Notes: generated from the letters alone by a model not told the origin. Shown: positions 43,059 to 53,655, counted from the stretch's first letter. The stretch is 64,000 bases of DNA from Melioribacteraceae bacterium (GCA_021740785.1 JAIOZI010000016.1:1-64000); one strand, 5' to 3'. Program-made: numbers and translations.

Positions 43059-44483
43059 CTACCTGATTAAGATCATTTTCTTAATATCAATAAAATTATC
43101 TGTTTTTAACTGATAGAAATACACACCACTGGATAAACCTCTTGCGTTAAATTCCACATTATAATTTCCCGCTGATTTTCTTTCATTAATTATAGCAGCT
43201 ACTTCACTCCCCAACATATCATAAACTTTGAGTTCCACTTTACCCGCTGCCGGAACTTGAAAACTAATTACTGTTGTAGGATTAAACGGATTCGGATAAT
43301 TTTGCAAGAGTTCAAATTCATTTATAACTTCACTTTTTTTTTCATCAACAGAAACTATATTATCGGGAAATGGGAATCTCATCGGTCCGCCGTAAGCGCC
43401 CATATCATTTCTTTCTGTTCCCATAGATGGAAAAATTGCAGCGGAACCGTCAAACGGATCATAAAAAATTTCATCCGGGCTGCCCGCATCAATGCACGGC
43501 GAATCACCGGCTAAGTAAAAATTCATTGAAGCAAACGAAGGGTTTTCACTAATATTATTATCTCCTTCAAACCCATCTTCAACGTCATTGTATGACGCTT
43601 CAACCGTACCGCTCACTTTAGAAATTTGAGTTCCGTTATCCTGACTATTTCCCCAGCAGATATTGTTACGTATAGCAGCATTTGATCCCCAAACTAAAAT
43701 TCCACCCCCCTGCCCTGCAACACCGCCGCTTCCGCTTGATGAATTTTCAACAATAGTATTATTCTCAATTAAAATTGAACTGCATTGATTAAGCCAAATT
43801 CCACCGCCGCCGTAAGTTGGAGCCGATGCATATTCACCGACTGTGTTATTATAAATTAAATTATTCTTAATCGTCCCTTCGGAGTAATTCATTACAATTC
43901 CACCGCCGTACATACCTTTGTTAGCTATTATAATATTACCGATAATCTTCGGATTCCCGTCCCCGCACCTAATACCGCCGCCTCCGGCGCTTTCGGTAAA
44001 CCTAGCCTTCTTAATCGCTTCGTTTTCTCTTATTATATTATGTTTGATTGTCGGAGAACTGAATGCAGTTAAAATCCCGCCGCCTTCATAATATGTTCCG
44101 GCACCGTGTTCGTCAAGCCACTTTGTTCCTCTACCCCCGGTAATTGTAAATCCTTCCAACACCGCGGAGGAATCCTCACTATTTATGAATAAAACGCAGC
44201 TTGCAGTATCGGAATGTGCCGGTAGACTTCCATTGATAATCGTTTCAGCTATGTGAGTTACATCGCCGTCTGTTACAAATTCCGAGCCGACAGTTATACC
44301 TTTGCCTTTAAAATTGATATTCTCGAAATAAGTTCCCTCCGAAACAAGCACCGTATCGCCATTAATTGCTGCATTTATTGCTTCCTGTATTGTAGAATAA
44401 TCTTCCGGAACTTTCAAAATTCCGGCAATTGCGGTTGTGCAGTATATTAGTAGAATAATAGAAAACGTGATTAATTTATTCAT
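43059..44483 (-). CDS. T9SS-exported right-handed beta-helix protein
   Basis: A secreted protein that probably ends up on the surface. From ATG 44483, preceded by GGAG, it has 474 residues; a longer frame to 44522 adds 13 residues before the signal peptide and is unlikely. Signal peptide (LITFSIILLIYCTTAIAG), then VPEDYSTIQEAINAAINGDTV, the usual start of a pectate-lyase-like helix. Repeats rich in GGG and IxNNxI follow to about 370. A type IX sorting domain closes the protein, with LLQNYPNPFNPTT, VYDMLGSEVA, LSSGVYFYQL and a final KKMILIR. The substrate is unknown. Confidence 0.9.
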   Translation of the reverse strand: MNKLITFSIILLIYCTTAIAGILKVPEDYSTIQEAINAAINGDTVLVSEGTYFENINFKGKGITVGSEFVTDGDVTHIAETIINGSLPAHSDTASCVLFINSEDSSAVLEGFTITGGRGTKWLDEHGAGTYYEGGGILTAFSSPTIKHNIIRENEAIKKARFTESAGGGGIRCGDGNPKIIGNIIIANKGMYGGGIVMNYSEGTIKNNLIYNNTVGEYASAPTYGGGGIWLNQCSSILIENNTIVENSSSGSGGVAGQGGGILVWGSNAAIRNNICWGNSQDNGTQISKVSGTVEASYNDVEDGFEGDNNISENPSFASMNFYLAGDSPCIDAGSPDEIFYDPFDGSAAIFPSMGTERNDMGAYGGPMRFPFPDNIVSVDEKKSEVINEFELLQNYPNPFNPTTVISFQVPAAGKVELKVYDMLGSEVAAIINERKSAGNYNVEFNARGLSSGVYFYQLKTDNFIDIKKMILIR

Positions 44484-44519
44484 CGGGCAATTCTCCAAAT
44501 TAAATATTATAAAATGATG

Positions 44520-44527
44520 CAAATTTA
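44520..44527 (-). promoter_or_regulatory. -7 type promoter box for the beta-helix gene
   Basis: The minus strand reads TAAATTTG, an exact TAnnTTTG, 36 bases before ATG 44483. No TTG at -33 was found. Confidence 0.4.
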
Positions 44528-44569
44528 TAAATTGAAATGCATGTTGTCGTCCGAACTGAAGAATTAGTA

Positions 44570-45730
44570 CTATTTTTTATAGGTTTGTGTTGATTTTTTA
44601 TACTCGGTAGGAGTTTTACCTGTGAACTTTTTAAAAACGGAGTTGAATACCGATTTTGAATTAAAACCGGATTCATATAAAATTTCAAGAACTGTTGATT
44701 TATCTGAATTCTTTTTGATTAAAAGTTTGGCGTACTCAACTCTGTACGAATTAATTAAATCAAAAAAATTCTTACCCAGCTTTTCGTTAATAACTTGAGA
44801 AACATACTTTGAATTTATTTCTATTGCCTCTGCTAAATCATTTAAAGTTAAGTTCGGATCAAGATAGGTTTGATGATTATCCAAGTGTTCCCGGATCTTA
44901 TGCGCAATATTATTCTTTTCATTCTCAGTTAGTGTAGATTTCTGATATTTTACAGCTTGCATTTTTTCAATTCCACTGTATAGTTCCGGGTGCTCCAATC
45001 CTTTATAGATAATATAATTTGCAAATACAAAGTTAATGGAAAGTGAAATCAACGTAGTATAAGTGATTATATTCCAGCCATCAGCATCTATAAGTAAAAT
45101 TATAAAGCTGGAAAGATCAACAATCCACATGAAAAAGAAAGCAAAAACAATCATAGATAACCATGACAAATTCTGCTTTTCAATTTCCGAGTAATGATTT
45201 TTTATAACCATAGAATAATGCTTAAGCTGAATTAAGCACAGATACATATAAATAAGCAATTGAATATTCATCAAAGAGTAAAAAAACTTGTTAAACAAAG
45301 GCGGGTAATAACCGGTAGATAATAAAATCTGCTGTTGAATTTCTATTGATCTAAAGTGGAATGTAAATAAATGAAACAGTATTGCCATTGTGAAAGGTAT
45401 GAAATGAATAAGATGATTTTTATTCAGCGAAAAATTTTTAAATACCAGGCTTAACGTATAAAAGTAAAGAAACGGTCCAAAGAGAAAGCCAAAATCTTCT
45501 CCAATATGAAATAGATACGGCGTTGAGTCGATGAATACTTTTGGAAAATTGTTGAGTATAAAATTCAGTATGTAAATTGCATTTGCAAAAAGGAAAGCTG
45601 AAAGTAAAATCTTATTTAACTTTTTACCACGCTTTGTGATTAAAAGAAAAATCGAAAAGTAGAGAAGAAGAAAAGCGGTAATTCCGGCTATAATATTAAT
45701 TACAACGAACATCGCAGGTTTCAGCCCCAT
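44570..45730 (-). CDS. Membrane-bound AraC-family regulator
   Basis: A 386-residue fusion of an N-terminal hydrophobic region (about 7 helices, residues 8-245) and a C-terminal AraC DNA-binding domain (about 275-380). The latter is clear: LNDLAEAIEINSKYVSQVINEKLGKNFFDLIN is the first helix-turn-helix, and SGFNSKSVFNSVFKKFTGKTPTEYK is the second. Such membrane AraC proteins occur widely in Bacteroidota and are thought to sense an envelope signal. It lies 86 bases upstream of the beta-helix gene in the same direction, so that gene or the tricorn-like gene may be a target. Confidence 0.85.
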   Translation of the reverse strand: MGLKPAMFVVINIIAGITAFLLLYFSIFLLITKRGKKLNKILLSAFLFANAIYILNFILNNFPKVFIDSTPYLFHIGEDFGFLFGPFLYFYTLSLVFKNFSLNKNHLIHFIPFTMAILFHLFTFHFRSIEIQQQILLSTGYYPPLFNKFFYSLMNIQLLIYMYLCLIQLKHYSMVIKNHYSEIEKQNLSWLSMIVFAFFFMWIVDLSSFIILLIDADGWNIITYTTLISLSINFVFANYIIYKGLEHPELYSGIEKMQAVKYQKSTLTENEKNNIAHKIREHLDNHQTYLDPNLTLNDLAEAIEINSKYVSQVINEKLGKNFFDLINSYRVEYAKLLIKKNSDKSTVLEILYESGFNSKSVFNSVFKKFTGKTPTEYKKSTQTYKK

Positions 45731-45836
45731 GATTCAGATGTGAATTTACTAATTTTGATCATGTAATTATTCCAAGTTTTCGAATCAATTTTTAAACAGC
45801 TCCCCGAGAATAAATAATCCCGGGGAGTTATGATAA

Positions 45837-48800
45837 TTATAATTTTTCCAGGATGTAATCAACAGCCTTTTTTAGTTGCGGATCATTCTCATTGAGCCTG
45901 TCGTGAAAAGTGGTTTTCACATAAATGTCAGGTTCAACTCCATTCATTTCAAGATCTTTTCCGTCAAGAGTATAGCATCCCCATGAAGGAAGCCTCATAA
46001 ATGAACCATCGACCAATCCGGTTCCGGATGTAAAAATTATCCACCTGTAAGTTTCGGTTCCGATGATTGTACCAAGTCCCAGTTCTTTAAATCCTGCCGC
46101 CGTCATCTCGGCATCACTCAGCGACTGTTCATTTATCAAAAGTACGATCGGTTTGCCGGCGGGACTAAAATTCGGCTGGTTCGCCAATTGACCGTCGCGA
46201 TATTTCCAATTTAGATAGGGCTTCTGACTTAATAACTGCAACACTTTATCATGAACGTTACCGCCTGTGTTGTACCGCAAATCTAAAATAAGAGCATCTC
46301 TGTACATTGCTTCATTTGCAATCTCGACATAAAAATCATTCAGCGATCCGCCGCCCATGTTTTTCATCTGAATGTAAGCGATTCTTTTCTCAGATTTTTC
46401 ATCAACAAAATTTTGATTCCAATCAACCCACTCATCATATAACTTACCGCTTAAACTTCCGGCTGACTGCGGATGAACAAGTGTCGTAAACTCCTCTCCG
46501 CCTCTTTTGAATGTAAGTTCAACTTCATCCGGTATACTTGTTGTTGTGAAATAGTAATTTCTATTTACACTCTCATCTACCTTTACACCATCAACAGCTA
46601 CTAGTAAATCACCTCGATTAATTTCTTTATCCTCTTTATCAACAGAGGATCGCTTAACAATACGCTCAACAGAATAAGGATTTTCTTCAGAATAAATTAT
46701 CCCGGTTTCGTATGTAGAGTTTTTATAGAAAACATCTTCTTCATCCCCGCTTGAATAAAAACCTTGATGTGAAGAATTTAATTCACCCAGCATATCGTTA
46801 AGCAGACTTCTGTAGTTGTCTCTGCTATTCAGTTCAGGTAAAAACTTTTCATAATAATCACGGACTTTATTCCAATCCGTTCCATGAAAATCGCCGTCAT
46901 AATAGTTTTCATCCATACGCGCCCAAGATTCATAAAACATCTGTGTGAACTCGTCTTTAATGTTTTTGTTGAACTTGTACTTCATATCAATCTTTTCTGC
47001 TTTATTTGAAGATAAATTGAGCGTATAAATATCACCGTTTGCCAGTAAATAATATTTGTCATCAGCGCCCCAAATAAATGTGGAACCGGATTTTACACCG
47101 GATATCTTTTCGGTCTTCGGGGATTCAAAGGGCTTCAGTACTGTTTTCCATAATGCCCAGCCGTCGTTATCATGATTCGATGAATAGAGGATTGTTGTTT
47201 CATCATCTTTTGTAATAACGTAAGGGCTATTCTGCCTGCCCGGAAAATCAACTATCGATTCCCATCTATCATTCATGCCATCAAATGAAATTTCAACTTG
47301 AACCTCGGATGAATCTTTTTCTTTTTCGATAAACAAATCATCAAACTTATCTCTCTTAAATTCATCATCAGTGTTCTGCAGCTTGATTCTTATTATCTCA
47401 GTATCATCTAATCCAAAAGGATAGGATGGTTTATACCTGTTTGTTGCAAGGTAAATATATTTACCATCAGCAGACCAAAAAGGATCTGTTTCCGTTACAC
47501 CGGTTTTGGTAATATGTTTTGACTCTTTACTCTCAGTATCATAAACAAAAATGTCCTCTTCAAAATCACGATTTGCAGTGTAAAGAACATATCTATCATC
47601 CGGGGAAAAATATGCCGCCGTTGCACCCAGCGCCCAAAATTCATCTTCCACTATAGTTTCGCTATCCATGTTTTCCAAATCAATAATCCGCAGCTCGTGC
47701 CTCCCACTGAAATAAAGAGCTTTTGTTCTATCCGAATTATATTGAAGCTCACGGTTTGATTGATCATCAAATGTGATTTGTTCTTCCGTATCGGTTCCAT
47801 CTGCATTGATTTTGAAAAGGTTTGTCCAGCCCTTTACTGTCTGAGTAAATAAAATTGTTTTATTATCCTTTAACCAAATCAATTCGTCAATCTTTTCATT
47901 CGGATTTGTTTCAATCTGCCGAATAAATTTTCCTTCAATATCCGAGACAAATAATTCACCGCGTGAAACGAATGCAATTTTTTTGTTGTCAGGTGAGATA
48001 TTGTAATTGGTTATCTTCCCGGCAATATCAAATTCCCGCTCTAATTGAAGTGTTTCGTTTTGATAGGTTTTGATGCCGACTAAATTGGTTTCTTTTTCAG
48101 TTACATCATAGCAATAGATTTGATAATCTTTTGTGAAAACAATTTTATTGCCATCCGCACTTACACGGGGGCGCTTAATTGAACTATTGAAGTTTGTTAA
48201 CTGAACTTTATTTTCATTCTCAAAAGTGTAAAGATTATATTCATCGTTTGCCTCATCTGAAACAAAATAAATCTTACCGGTTTTATCAACCGTAGCCCAC
48301 ATATCTTTGCCGCGGTAAGTAGTTAATTGTTTGTACTCATCAGTTTGAGTATTATAGTATTTTATGTCGGGATTAAAATCTCCCTTGTAACGTTTACGCT
48401 GCGGGAATCTATAACTTTCCCATGATTCATTAAACAAATATTCATTTCCGCCGGGAAGCTCCGCTAAATTATGCACCCAGTTGAAATAATGATCAAACAG
48501 CCGTACCGGTGTACCGCCGTCAATTGATATTTTATACGAGGTTAAGGAGTTGTAGCGAGACGATGTGAAGTAAATAAATTTAGAATCCCATGACCATCCT
48601 TCAACAATACTACCGCTGCTGTGATATGTAAGTTGTTTTATTTCGCCACCAGCAACGGGCATGATATAAACAACTGCACTGCCTGTCTGCCTCCCCGTAA
48701 ATGCAATCCATTTACCATCTGGTGAGAAAGCCGGGTTTGATTCTCTACCTTCCATCCCTGTAATTCTCAGCGCCGTTCCACCGATGCTATTGACTTTCCA

Positions 48801-48932
48801 TAGATCATTTTCATACGAAAATATGATTGTGCTTCCATCAGGCGAAAGCGCCGGGTCTTCTGCAAAAAATAATTTTCCCGAACCAAAGATTAAAACAGGT
48901 ATGAAAAGAAAAAGCATTGAGAGTTTTCGCAT
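45837..48932 (-). CDS. Tricorn-like S41 protease, exported
   Basis: A large peptide-degrading serine protease, 1031 residues, with a signal peptide (to LIFGSGK). WD40-like/PD40 propeller repeats occupy about 30-640 (repeated motifs such as ALSPDGSTIIF and AFSPDGKWIAF). The C1 helical part follows with NSSHQGFY, whose Ser-His (about 720) matches the tricorn pair. A PDZ domain lies near 760-810. The C-terminal S41 core holds YIQMKNMGGGS and nucleophile Ser-Asp in EQSLSDAEM near 941, then GVEPDIYV with the final catalytic Glu. All four tricorn active-site residues can be placed. It probably digests oligopeptides in the periplasm. Confidence 0.93.
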   Translation of the reverse strand: MRKLSMLFLFIPVLIFGSGKLFFAEDPALSPDGSTIIFSYENDLWKVNSIGGTALRITGMEGRESNPAFSPDGKWIAFTGRQTGSAVVYIMPVAGGEIKQLTYHSSGSIVEGWSWDSKFIYFTSSRYNSLTSYKISIDGGTPVRLFDHYFNWVHNLAELPGGNEYLFNESWESYRFPQRKRYKGDFNPDIKYYNTQTDEYKQLTTYRGKDMWATVDKTGKIYFVSDEANDEYNLYTFENENKVQLTNFNSSIKRPRVSADGNKIVFTKDYQIYCYDVTEKETNLVGIKTYQNETLQLEREFDIAGKITNYNISPDNKKIAFVSRGELFVSDIEGKFIRQIETNPNEKIDELIWLKDNKTILFTQTVKGWTNLFKINADGTDTEEQITFDDQSNRELQYNSDRTKALYFSGRHELRIIDLENMDSETIVEDEFWALGATAAYFSPDDRYVLYTANRDFEEDIFVYDTESKESKHITKTGVTETDPFWSADGKYIYLATNRYKPSYPFGLDDTEIIRIKLQNTDDEFKRDKFDDLFIEKEKDSSEVQVEISFDGMNDRWESIVDFPGRQNSPYVITKDDETTILYSSNHDNDGWALWKTVLKPFESPKTEKISGVKSGSTFIWGADDKYYLLANGDIYTLNLSSNKAEKIDMKYKFNKNIKDEFTQMFYESWARMDENYYDGDFHGTDWNKVRDYYEKFLPELNSRDNYRSLLNDMLGELNSSHQGFYSSGDEEDVFYKNSTYETGIIYSEENPYSVERIVKRSSVDKEDKEINRGDLLVAVDGVKVDESVNRNYYFTTTSIPDEVELTFKRGGEEFTTLVHPQSAGSLSGKLYDEWVDWNQNFVDEKSEKRIAYIQMKNMGGGSLNDFYVEIANEAMYRDALILDLRYNTGGNVHDKVLQLLSQKPYLNWKYRDGQLANQPNFSPAGKPIVLLINEQSLSDAEMTAAGFKELGLGTIIGTETYRWIIFTSGTGLVDGSFMRLPSWGCYTLDGKDLEMNGVEPDIYVKTTFHDRLNENDPQLKKAVDYILEKL

Positions 48933-49143
48933 AACTTCTCCGTTATTTTTTTATGTTTTTATTTTAAGATAACAAAATCGAATGCAGTTTTTATTTTTAT
49001 AAAATGATTAGTAATTATTAGACGAACCAATTACTAAACTGTTTTACGATTTTTTTTGTTTTGATAATATATAATAGACTCAGCATTAAACTCGTTTTTT
49101 CATTAATTTATGTGATAAATAAAAATAATTTGAGGTAGAAATT

Positions 49144-51405
49144 ATGGCTGAAAATTTTGATGTGATTCAAAAAGTTTATGCCAGTTTAGCAGAAAAACTG
49201 GCTGCTGCAAAAAAAGTTTTAAATAGACCAATGACATTCGCAGAAAAAATTCTTTACTCACATCTATGGGAAACGCCGACACGTGAATTTACACGGGGAA
49301 AAGATTATGTTGATTTATCCCCGGATAGAGTTGCGATGCAGGATGCAACGGCACAAATGGCGCTTCTTCAATTTATGCATGCTGGGAGAAAAACCACAGC
49401 AGTTCCCTCGACCGTTCATTGTGATCACCTAATTCAAGCACAAGTTGGCGCTAAGGATGATTTGCTTCGTGCTAAAGATGAAAATAAAGAAGTTTTTGAT
49501 TTCCTCGAAAGTGTATCAAAAAAGTTCGGTGTTGGATTTTGGAAACCCGGCGCAGGTATTATTCACCAGGTTGTTCTCGAAAATTATGCTTTCCCCGGCG
49601 GTATGATGATTGGCACCGATTCGCATACACCTAATGCAGGCGGCCTGGGAATGGTTGCAATTGGCGTTGGCGGTGCGGATGCCGTTGATGTTATGTCCGG
49701 AATGTCATGGGAATTGAAATGGCCTAAACTCATAGGTGTTCATCTTACTGGAAAATTAAATGGATGGACTTCACCAAAAGATGTTATTCTAAAAGTTGCC
49801 GGAATTTTATCCGTTAAAGGTGGAACAGGATCAATTGTAGAATACTTTGGCGAAGGCGCTGATTCAATTTCATGTACCGGGAAAGGAACTATTTGCAACA
49901 TGGGCGCGGAAATAGGCGCAACTACTTCCCTATTTGCGTACGGGAAAAAAATGAGTGACTATTTAAGAAGCACCGATAGATCTGATGTTGCCGACTTGGC
50001 AGATTTGCATATTGAAAACTTACGATCAGATAAGGAAGTTTATGATGACCCAAGTAAATACTTCGATCAAGTTATAGAAATTAATTTGGATGAGCTCGAA
50101 CCTCATTTAAATGGTCCGTTCACTCCCGATCTTGCATGGCCTGTTTCAAAAATGAAAGAAGCTGTTAAAGAAAAAGGATACCCCGATAAAATAAGTGTCG
50201 CATTAATAGGAAGCTGTACAAATTCAAGCTACGAGGATATCGACCGTGCCGCCAGTATTGCAAAGCAGGCGTTGGCAAAAGGATTAAAAGCCAAAGCACA
50301 ATTCACAATTACACCAGGTTCAGAACAGGTTAGAGCTACAATTGATCGGGACGGACAATTAAAATCGCTTGAAGATATCGGCGGAATGGTACTTGCAAAT
50401 GCATGCGGACCTTGTATCGGAATGTGGAAACGTATGGATATTGAAACCGGGGAGAAAAACACAATTGTAACTTCGTTTAATAGAAATTTTGCTAAAAGAA
50501 ATGACGGAAATCCTGAAACACTGGCATTTGTTGCAAGTCCTGAATTAACAACCGTATTAGCTTTAAGCGGCAGTCTTTCATTTAACCCGATGACTGATGA
50601 ATTGGAAAATAAGAATGGTGAAAAGATTAAGCTCGATCCGCCAACCGGTGATGAACTCCCGTCAAACGGATTTGACCGCGGCGAATTAGGGTATATTCCT
50701 CCATCGGCAGGAAGTGAAGATCAGGAAGTAATAGTAAATGAAGACAGCGACCGTCTTCAACTCCTTTCGAAATTTGATGCCTGGAATGGTAATGATTACG
50801 AAGATTTGCCATTGCTGTTAAAAGCACATGGTAAATGTACTACAGATCATATATCAATGGCGGGACCATGGTTAAGATTCCGCGGGCATCTTGATAATAT
50901 TTCCAACAACATGTTCATGGGTGCAATTAATGCATTTACCGGGAATGCTGGTGAAGCGAAAAATCAAATTACCGGCGAATACAAAAAAGTGAACGAAGTA
51001 GCTCGTGATTATAAATCAGAAGGAATGGGCTGGATAGTTGTCGGAGATGAAAATTATGGTGAAGGATCAAGTCGTGAGCATGCTGCTATGGAGCCAAGAT
51101 TTTTAGGCGGCAAGGCAATAATAGTAAAAAGCTTTGCTAGAATTCACGAAACCAATCTCAAGAAGCAGGGTATGCTTCCTTTAACTTTCGAAAATCCTTC
51201 CGATTATGATAAAATTCTGGAAGATGATAAACTCAGCATTATAGGATTGACTGAATTAACTCCGGATAAACAGTTGAAACTTATAATCAAACATGAAGAC
51301 GGTACAACCGACGAAGCTGTTTTAAATCATACATTCAATGAAAATCAGATTGAATGGTTCAAGGCAGGAAGTGCATTGAATTTAATTGCAAAGCAAAACA
51401 ATTAA
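49144..51405 (+). CDS. acnA: Aconitate hydratase (mitochondrial type)
   Basis: Interconverts citrate and isocitrate in the TCA cycle. The 753 residues match the mitochondrial-type aconitases in length and in the start [13 protein letters not shown]. The 4Fe-4S ligands are Cys in [10 protein letters not shown] near 358 and two Cys in [11 protein letters not shown] near 421 and 424. [27 protein letters not shown] and the swivelling domain [15 protein letters not shown] with [18 protein letters not shown] are all intact. AGGTAG lies upstream of the ATG, and a strong terminator follows. The symbol is by function; naming of this subtype varies. Confidence 0.94.
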   Translation: MAENFDVIQKVYASLAEKLAAAKKVLNRPMTFAEKILYSHLWETPTREFTRGKDYVDLSPDRVAMQDATAQMALLQFMHAGRKTTAVPSTVHCDHLIQAQVGAKDDLLRAKDENKEVFDFLESVSKKFGVGFWKPGAGIIHQVVLENYAFPGGMMIGTDSHTPNAGGLGMVAIGVGGADAVDVMSGMSWELKWPKLIGVHLTGKLNGWTSPKDVILKVAGILSVKGGTGSIVEYFGEGADSISCTGKGTICNMGAEIGATTSLFAYGKKMSDYLRSTDRSDVADLADLHIENLRSDKEVYDDPSKYFDQVIEINLDELEPHLNGPFTPDLAWPVSKMKEAVKEKGYPDKISVALIGSCTNSSYEDIDRAASIAKQALAKGLKAKAQFTITPGSEQVRATIDRDGQLKSLEDIGGMVLANACGPCIGMWKRMDIETGEKNTIVTSFNRNFAKRNDGNPETLAFVASPELTTVLALSGSLSFNPMTDELENKNGEKIKLDPPTGDELPSNGFDRGELGYIPPSAGSEDQEVIVNEDSDRLQLLSKFDAWNGNDYEDLPLLLKAHGKCTTDHISMAGPWLRFRGHLDNISNNMFMGAINAFTGNAGEAKNQITGEYKKVNEVARDYKSEGMGWIVVGDENYGEGSSREHAAMEPRFLGGKAIIVKSFARIHETNLKKQGMLPLTFENPSDYDKILEDDKLSIIGLTELTPDKQLKLIIKHEDGTTDEAVLNHTFNENQIEWFKAGSALNLIAKQNN

Positions 51406-51451
51406 TTAGCTGTAGCGCATAAATTGGTTTAATGAATACAATTCAAAATAG

Positions 51452-51486
51452 TACCCCCGCTTATTTATTGCGGGGGTATTTTTTTA
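51452..51486. terminator. Strong bidirectional terminator after aconitase
   Basis: TACCCCCGC (51452-51460) pairs with GCGGGGGTA (51470-51478), followed by eight bases that are nearly all T. The T-run overlaps the stop codon of the small minus-strand gene at 51484, so one hairpin can end both transcripts. Confidence 0.9.
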
Positions 51487-51618
51487 TTCAAAAAATGAAT
51501 AAACAAGGTAACCTAGCACCATCACAAAACCTGTAACAAGTGATCCAAATAAAACATACAGACTTAAATCAGTACCGGCATCTTCATTAGGATTCGGTTT
51601 TTTCGTCATTGTTGACAT
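51484..51618 (-). CDS. Small single-span membrane protein, 44 aa
   Basis: A short gene found by reading the minus strand. MSTMTKKPNPNEDAGTD is a polar N-terminus, followed by one membrane helix (LYVLFGSLVTGFVMVLGYLV, about residues 20-40) and SFFE at the end. GGGAG lies 5 bases before the ATG, a good ribosome binding site. It converges on aconitase and shares its terminator. Size and layout resemble small proteins that associate with larger membrane complexes, but no partner is visible and the function is unknown. Confidence 0.7.
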   Translation of the reverse strand: MSTMTKKPNPNEDAGTDLSLYVLFGSLVTGFVMVLGYLVYSFFE

Positions 51619-51681
51619 AACAACTCCCAAGTAAATTTTAAACGACAATTCTTTTATTTTAGCAAAATAAAAATGGGAGTG

Positions 51682-52044
51682 CTATGTGGCGGTTGAAAAT
51701 TGAGTAATTGAAAAACTCTTTTTAATGGTGAGTATTTGTAAAGATTTACTGATTTCATTTCTGTCGGTAATAAAATCGTTAACACAAACAACATGATCAT
51801 TAATTACCTGAGGAATAGATAAATTTTGAATTCGTTTTATTGATAATCTCTGCCTCTGACTTACCGGTTGAGACGAAATTAAATTATAGACATCATTTTC
51901 AGACAAAGACAAACTAAACAAATTGTTTGGATTAAACTCACCTTCATGCTGTGAGATAAAAAAGGCATCTGTAATCAAATTAAAATTGATTAACAGAATG
52001 GCGCTCCAAGTAAACAACAATTTTGCAATTATGTTTTTATTCAT
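51682..52044 (-). CDS. Hypothetical protein with N-terminal hydrophobic segment, 120 aa
   Basis: The N-terminus (KLLFTWSAILLINFNLITDAFF) looks like an uncleaved anchor or signal peptide. The rest is polar with no recognisable domain or repeated motif. There is no ribosome binding site; instead TATATTCG lies just before the ATG, the same box found at the trp promoter, so the transcript may be leaderless. Coding status is likely but not certain. Confidence 0.5.
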   Translation of the reverse strand: MNKNIIAKLLFTWSAILLINFNLITDAFFISQHEGEFNPNNLFSLSLSENDVYNLISSQPVSQRQRLSIKRIQNLSIPQVINDHVVCVNDFITDRNEISKSLQILTIKKSFSITQFSTAT

Positions 52045-52127
52045 GCGCGAATATATAAATCAATTTTATTCAATTAGCAATGGAAATTATTTTTGACTGT
52101 GGAAGTGGAGATCTAGCATTGGTACAA

Positions 52128-52703
52128 TTAATTCAATCGCCAATTAATTTTAAATCCCTCTTCAATACCAAATTTTTCGCAGAAACCGCCAATTACTTCA
52201 ACCACGTAAGTAGCAGGTCTTTCCGATGGATAGGATTGCATTGAATATGGGGTAGTACTTTTGTGAATCTTAACGATTTCTCTTTTAGAATTCACAAAAA
52301 TCATATCAAGTGAGAGCACGGTATTTTTCATCCAAAAAGATTGAGGTTCTTCAACCGGGAAGACAAACAGCATCCCTTGATTTTCTTTCATTTTGTCACG
52401 GTACATCATACCGGTTGTTCGTTTTTCGAATGTATCTGCGAGTTCAATATCAATCTTCTTTACAAATTCATCATTTTGATTCGTAAATGTTAGTTCACCT
52501 TGTTTCGTAAAATTAAATGCCGTATTTCCCTGCACAGTATTATTTGAATTTGTTGAAGAATTATTTTGTTGGTTAGTTGGAAGAATAAATACAAATAAAA
52601 ACACAATGATAATGATACCTGCTCCAACAGCAAAGAATATGTTTTTCTTGCCGGAATTATCTGCTTTGTGTTTATTCGATTTTGGTTTCGGTTTCTTTGC
52701 CAT
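52128..52703 (-). CDS. DUF192 family membrane-anchored protein
   Basis: 191 residues: a basic N-terminus (MAKKPKPKSNKHKA), one membrane helix near 22-45, a serine/asparagine-rich linker, then a DUF192 domain from about 80. The domain signature is RTTGMMYRDKMKENQGMLFVF followed by FWMKNTVLSLDMIFVN and YVVEVIGGFCEKFGI, here split around its usual positions near 110-185. The family is widespread and uncharacterised. No operon partner is close. Confidence 0.88.
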   Translation of the reverse strand: MAKKPKPKSNKHKADNSGKKNIFFAVGAGIIIIVFLFVFILPTNQQNNSSTNSNNTVQGNTAFNFTKQGELTFTNQNDEFVKKIDIELADTFEKRTTGMMYRDKMKENQGMLFVFPVEEPQSFWMKNTVLSLDMIFVNSKREIVKIHKSTTPYSMQSYPSERPATYVVEVIGGFCEKFGIEEGFKINWRLN

Positions 52704-52800
52704 TTGCGATTATAAATATTTGCCCGCGAAATTGATTAATTTTAAATCTCAAAATAGCATTTGTTCCAGTTAATAAATCATTTTTTTTGGGAATACAAAT

Positions 52801-53655
52801 ATGATAATTGAAAGAGAAAAAATAGAATTGAGTAAAACACAGAAGAAAATTGCAGCAAGCGGTTGGGGTGAATCTGCAATTGAAAATACTACTGTTGAAA
52901 AAATCACTTACGAATCGGATGGATTAAAAGTAAAAGGCTATTTAGCCTACCCTAATGATACAAGCGCCAAGTATCCATGTATCATTTGGAACCGTGGCGG
53001 TATCGGTAATGCCGGAGCGATTGACGAATTTAACGCAAGCGGTATTTTCGGTCAATTAGCCGGCTGGGGTTATGTTGTTTTTGCATCACAATACCGGGGA
53101 AATGCAGGAGGTGAAGGAAAGGATGAATTCGGCGGAGATGATATAAACGATATTTTAAATCTTATGCCGCTCGCCGAAGAAATTGAACATGCAGATTCAT
53201 CAATTTGGGGAATTGAAGGATGGAGCCGTGGTGGTATGATGACCTACCTAGCACTTACAAGAAATCATAATTTTAAAGCTGCAGTTATATCAGGCGGGAT
53301 AGCAAATTTAAGATGTAATTCAGAAGAAAGCCGATTTATGAAAAAGTTATACGAAGTTACAATGGGCAAATATGGAAGTGAGGATTTTAATAAAAAATGT
53401 AATTCCCGTTCCATTGTTAACTTTGCAGATAAACTGCCGGAAACAACACCATTACTAATAATGCACGGAACAAACGATAAACGTGTGCTGCCTCATGATT
53501 CGCTCGACCTTTCGTACAAATTACTCGAAAATAATATCCCGTTTAGATTGATAATGCTGGAAGGTGGCGATCACTTTTTAAAATCACATAGAAAAGAAGT
53601 CGATGCTTATAGAAAATTTTGGTTTGATAAATACCTAAAACCGGAGGAAAATTAA
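52801..53655 (+). CDS. Alpha/beta hydrolase, prolyl oligopeptidase-like
   Basis: A 284-residue alpha/beta hydrolase of the S9 type, without propeller and without a signal peptide, so cytoplasmic. The nucleophile is Ser near 142 in GIEGWSRGGMM, the acid is Asp near 225 in IMHGTNDKRV, and the base is His near 258 in EGGDHF. An earlier loop NRGGIGNAGAIDEF may form the oxyanion hole. The substrate is unknown. The EVE-domain gene begins at the next base after its stop codon, so the two share a transcript. Confidence 0.85.
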   Translation: MIIEREKIELSKTQKKIAASGWGESAIENTTVEKITYESDGLKVKGYLAYPNDTSAKYPCIIWNRGGIGNAGAIDEFNASGIFGQLAGWGYVVFASQYRGNAGGEGKDEFGGDDINDILNLMPLAEEIEHADSSIWGIEGWSRGGMMTYLALTRNHNFKAAVISGGIANLRCNSEESRFMKKLYEVTMGKYGSEDFNKKCNSRSIVNFADKLPETTPLLIMHGTNDKRVLPHDSLDLSYKLLENNIPFRLIMLEGGDHFLKSHRKEVDAYRKFWFDKYLKPEEN

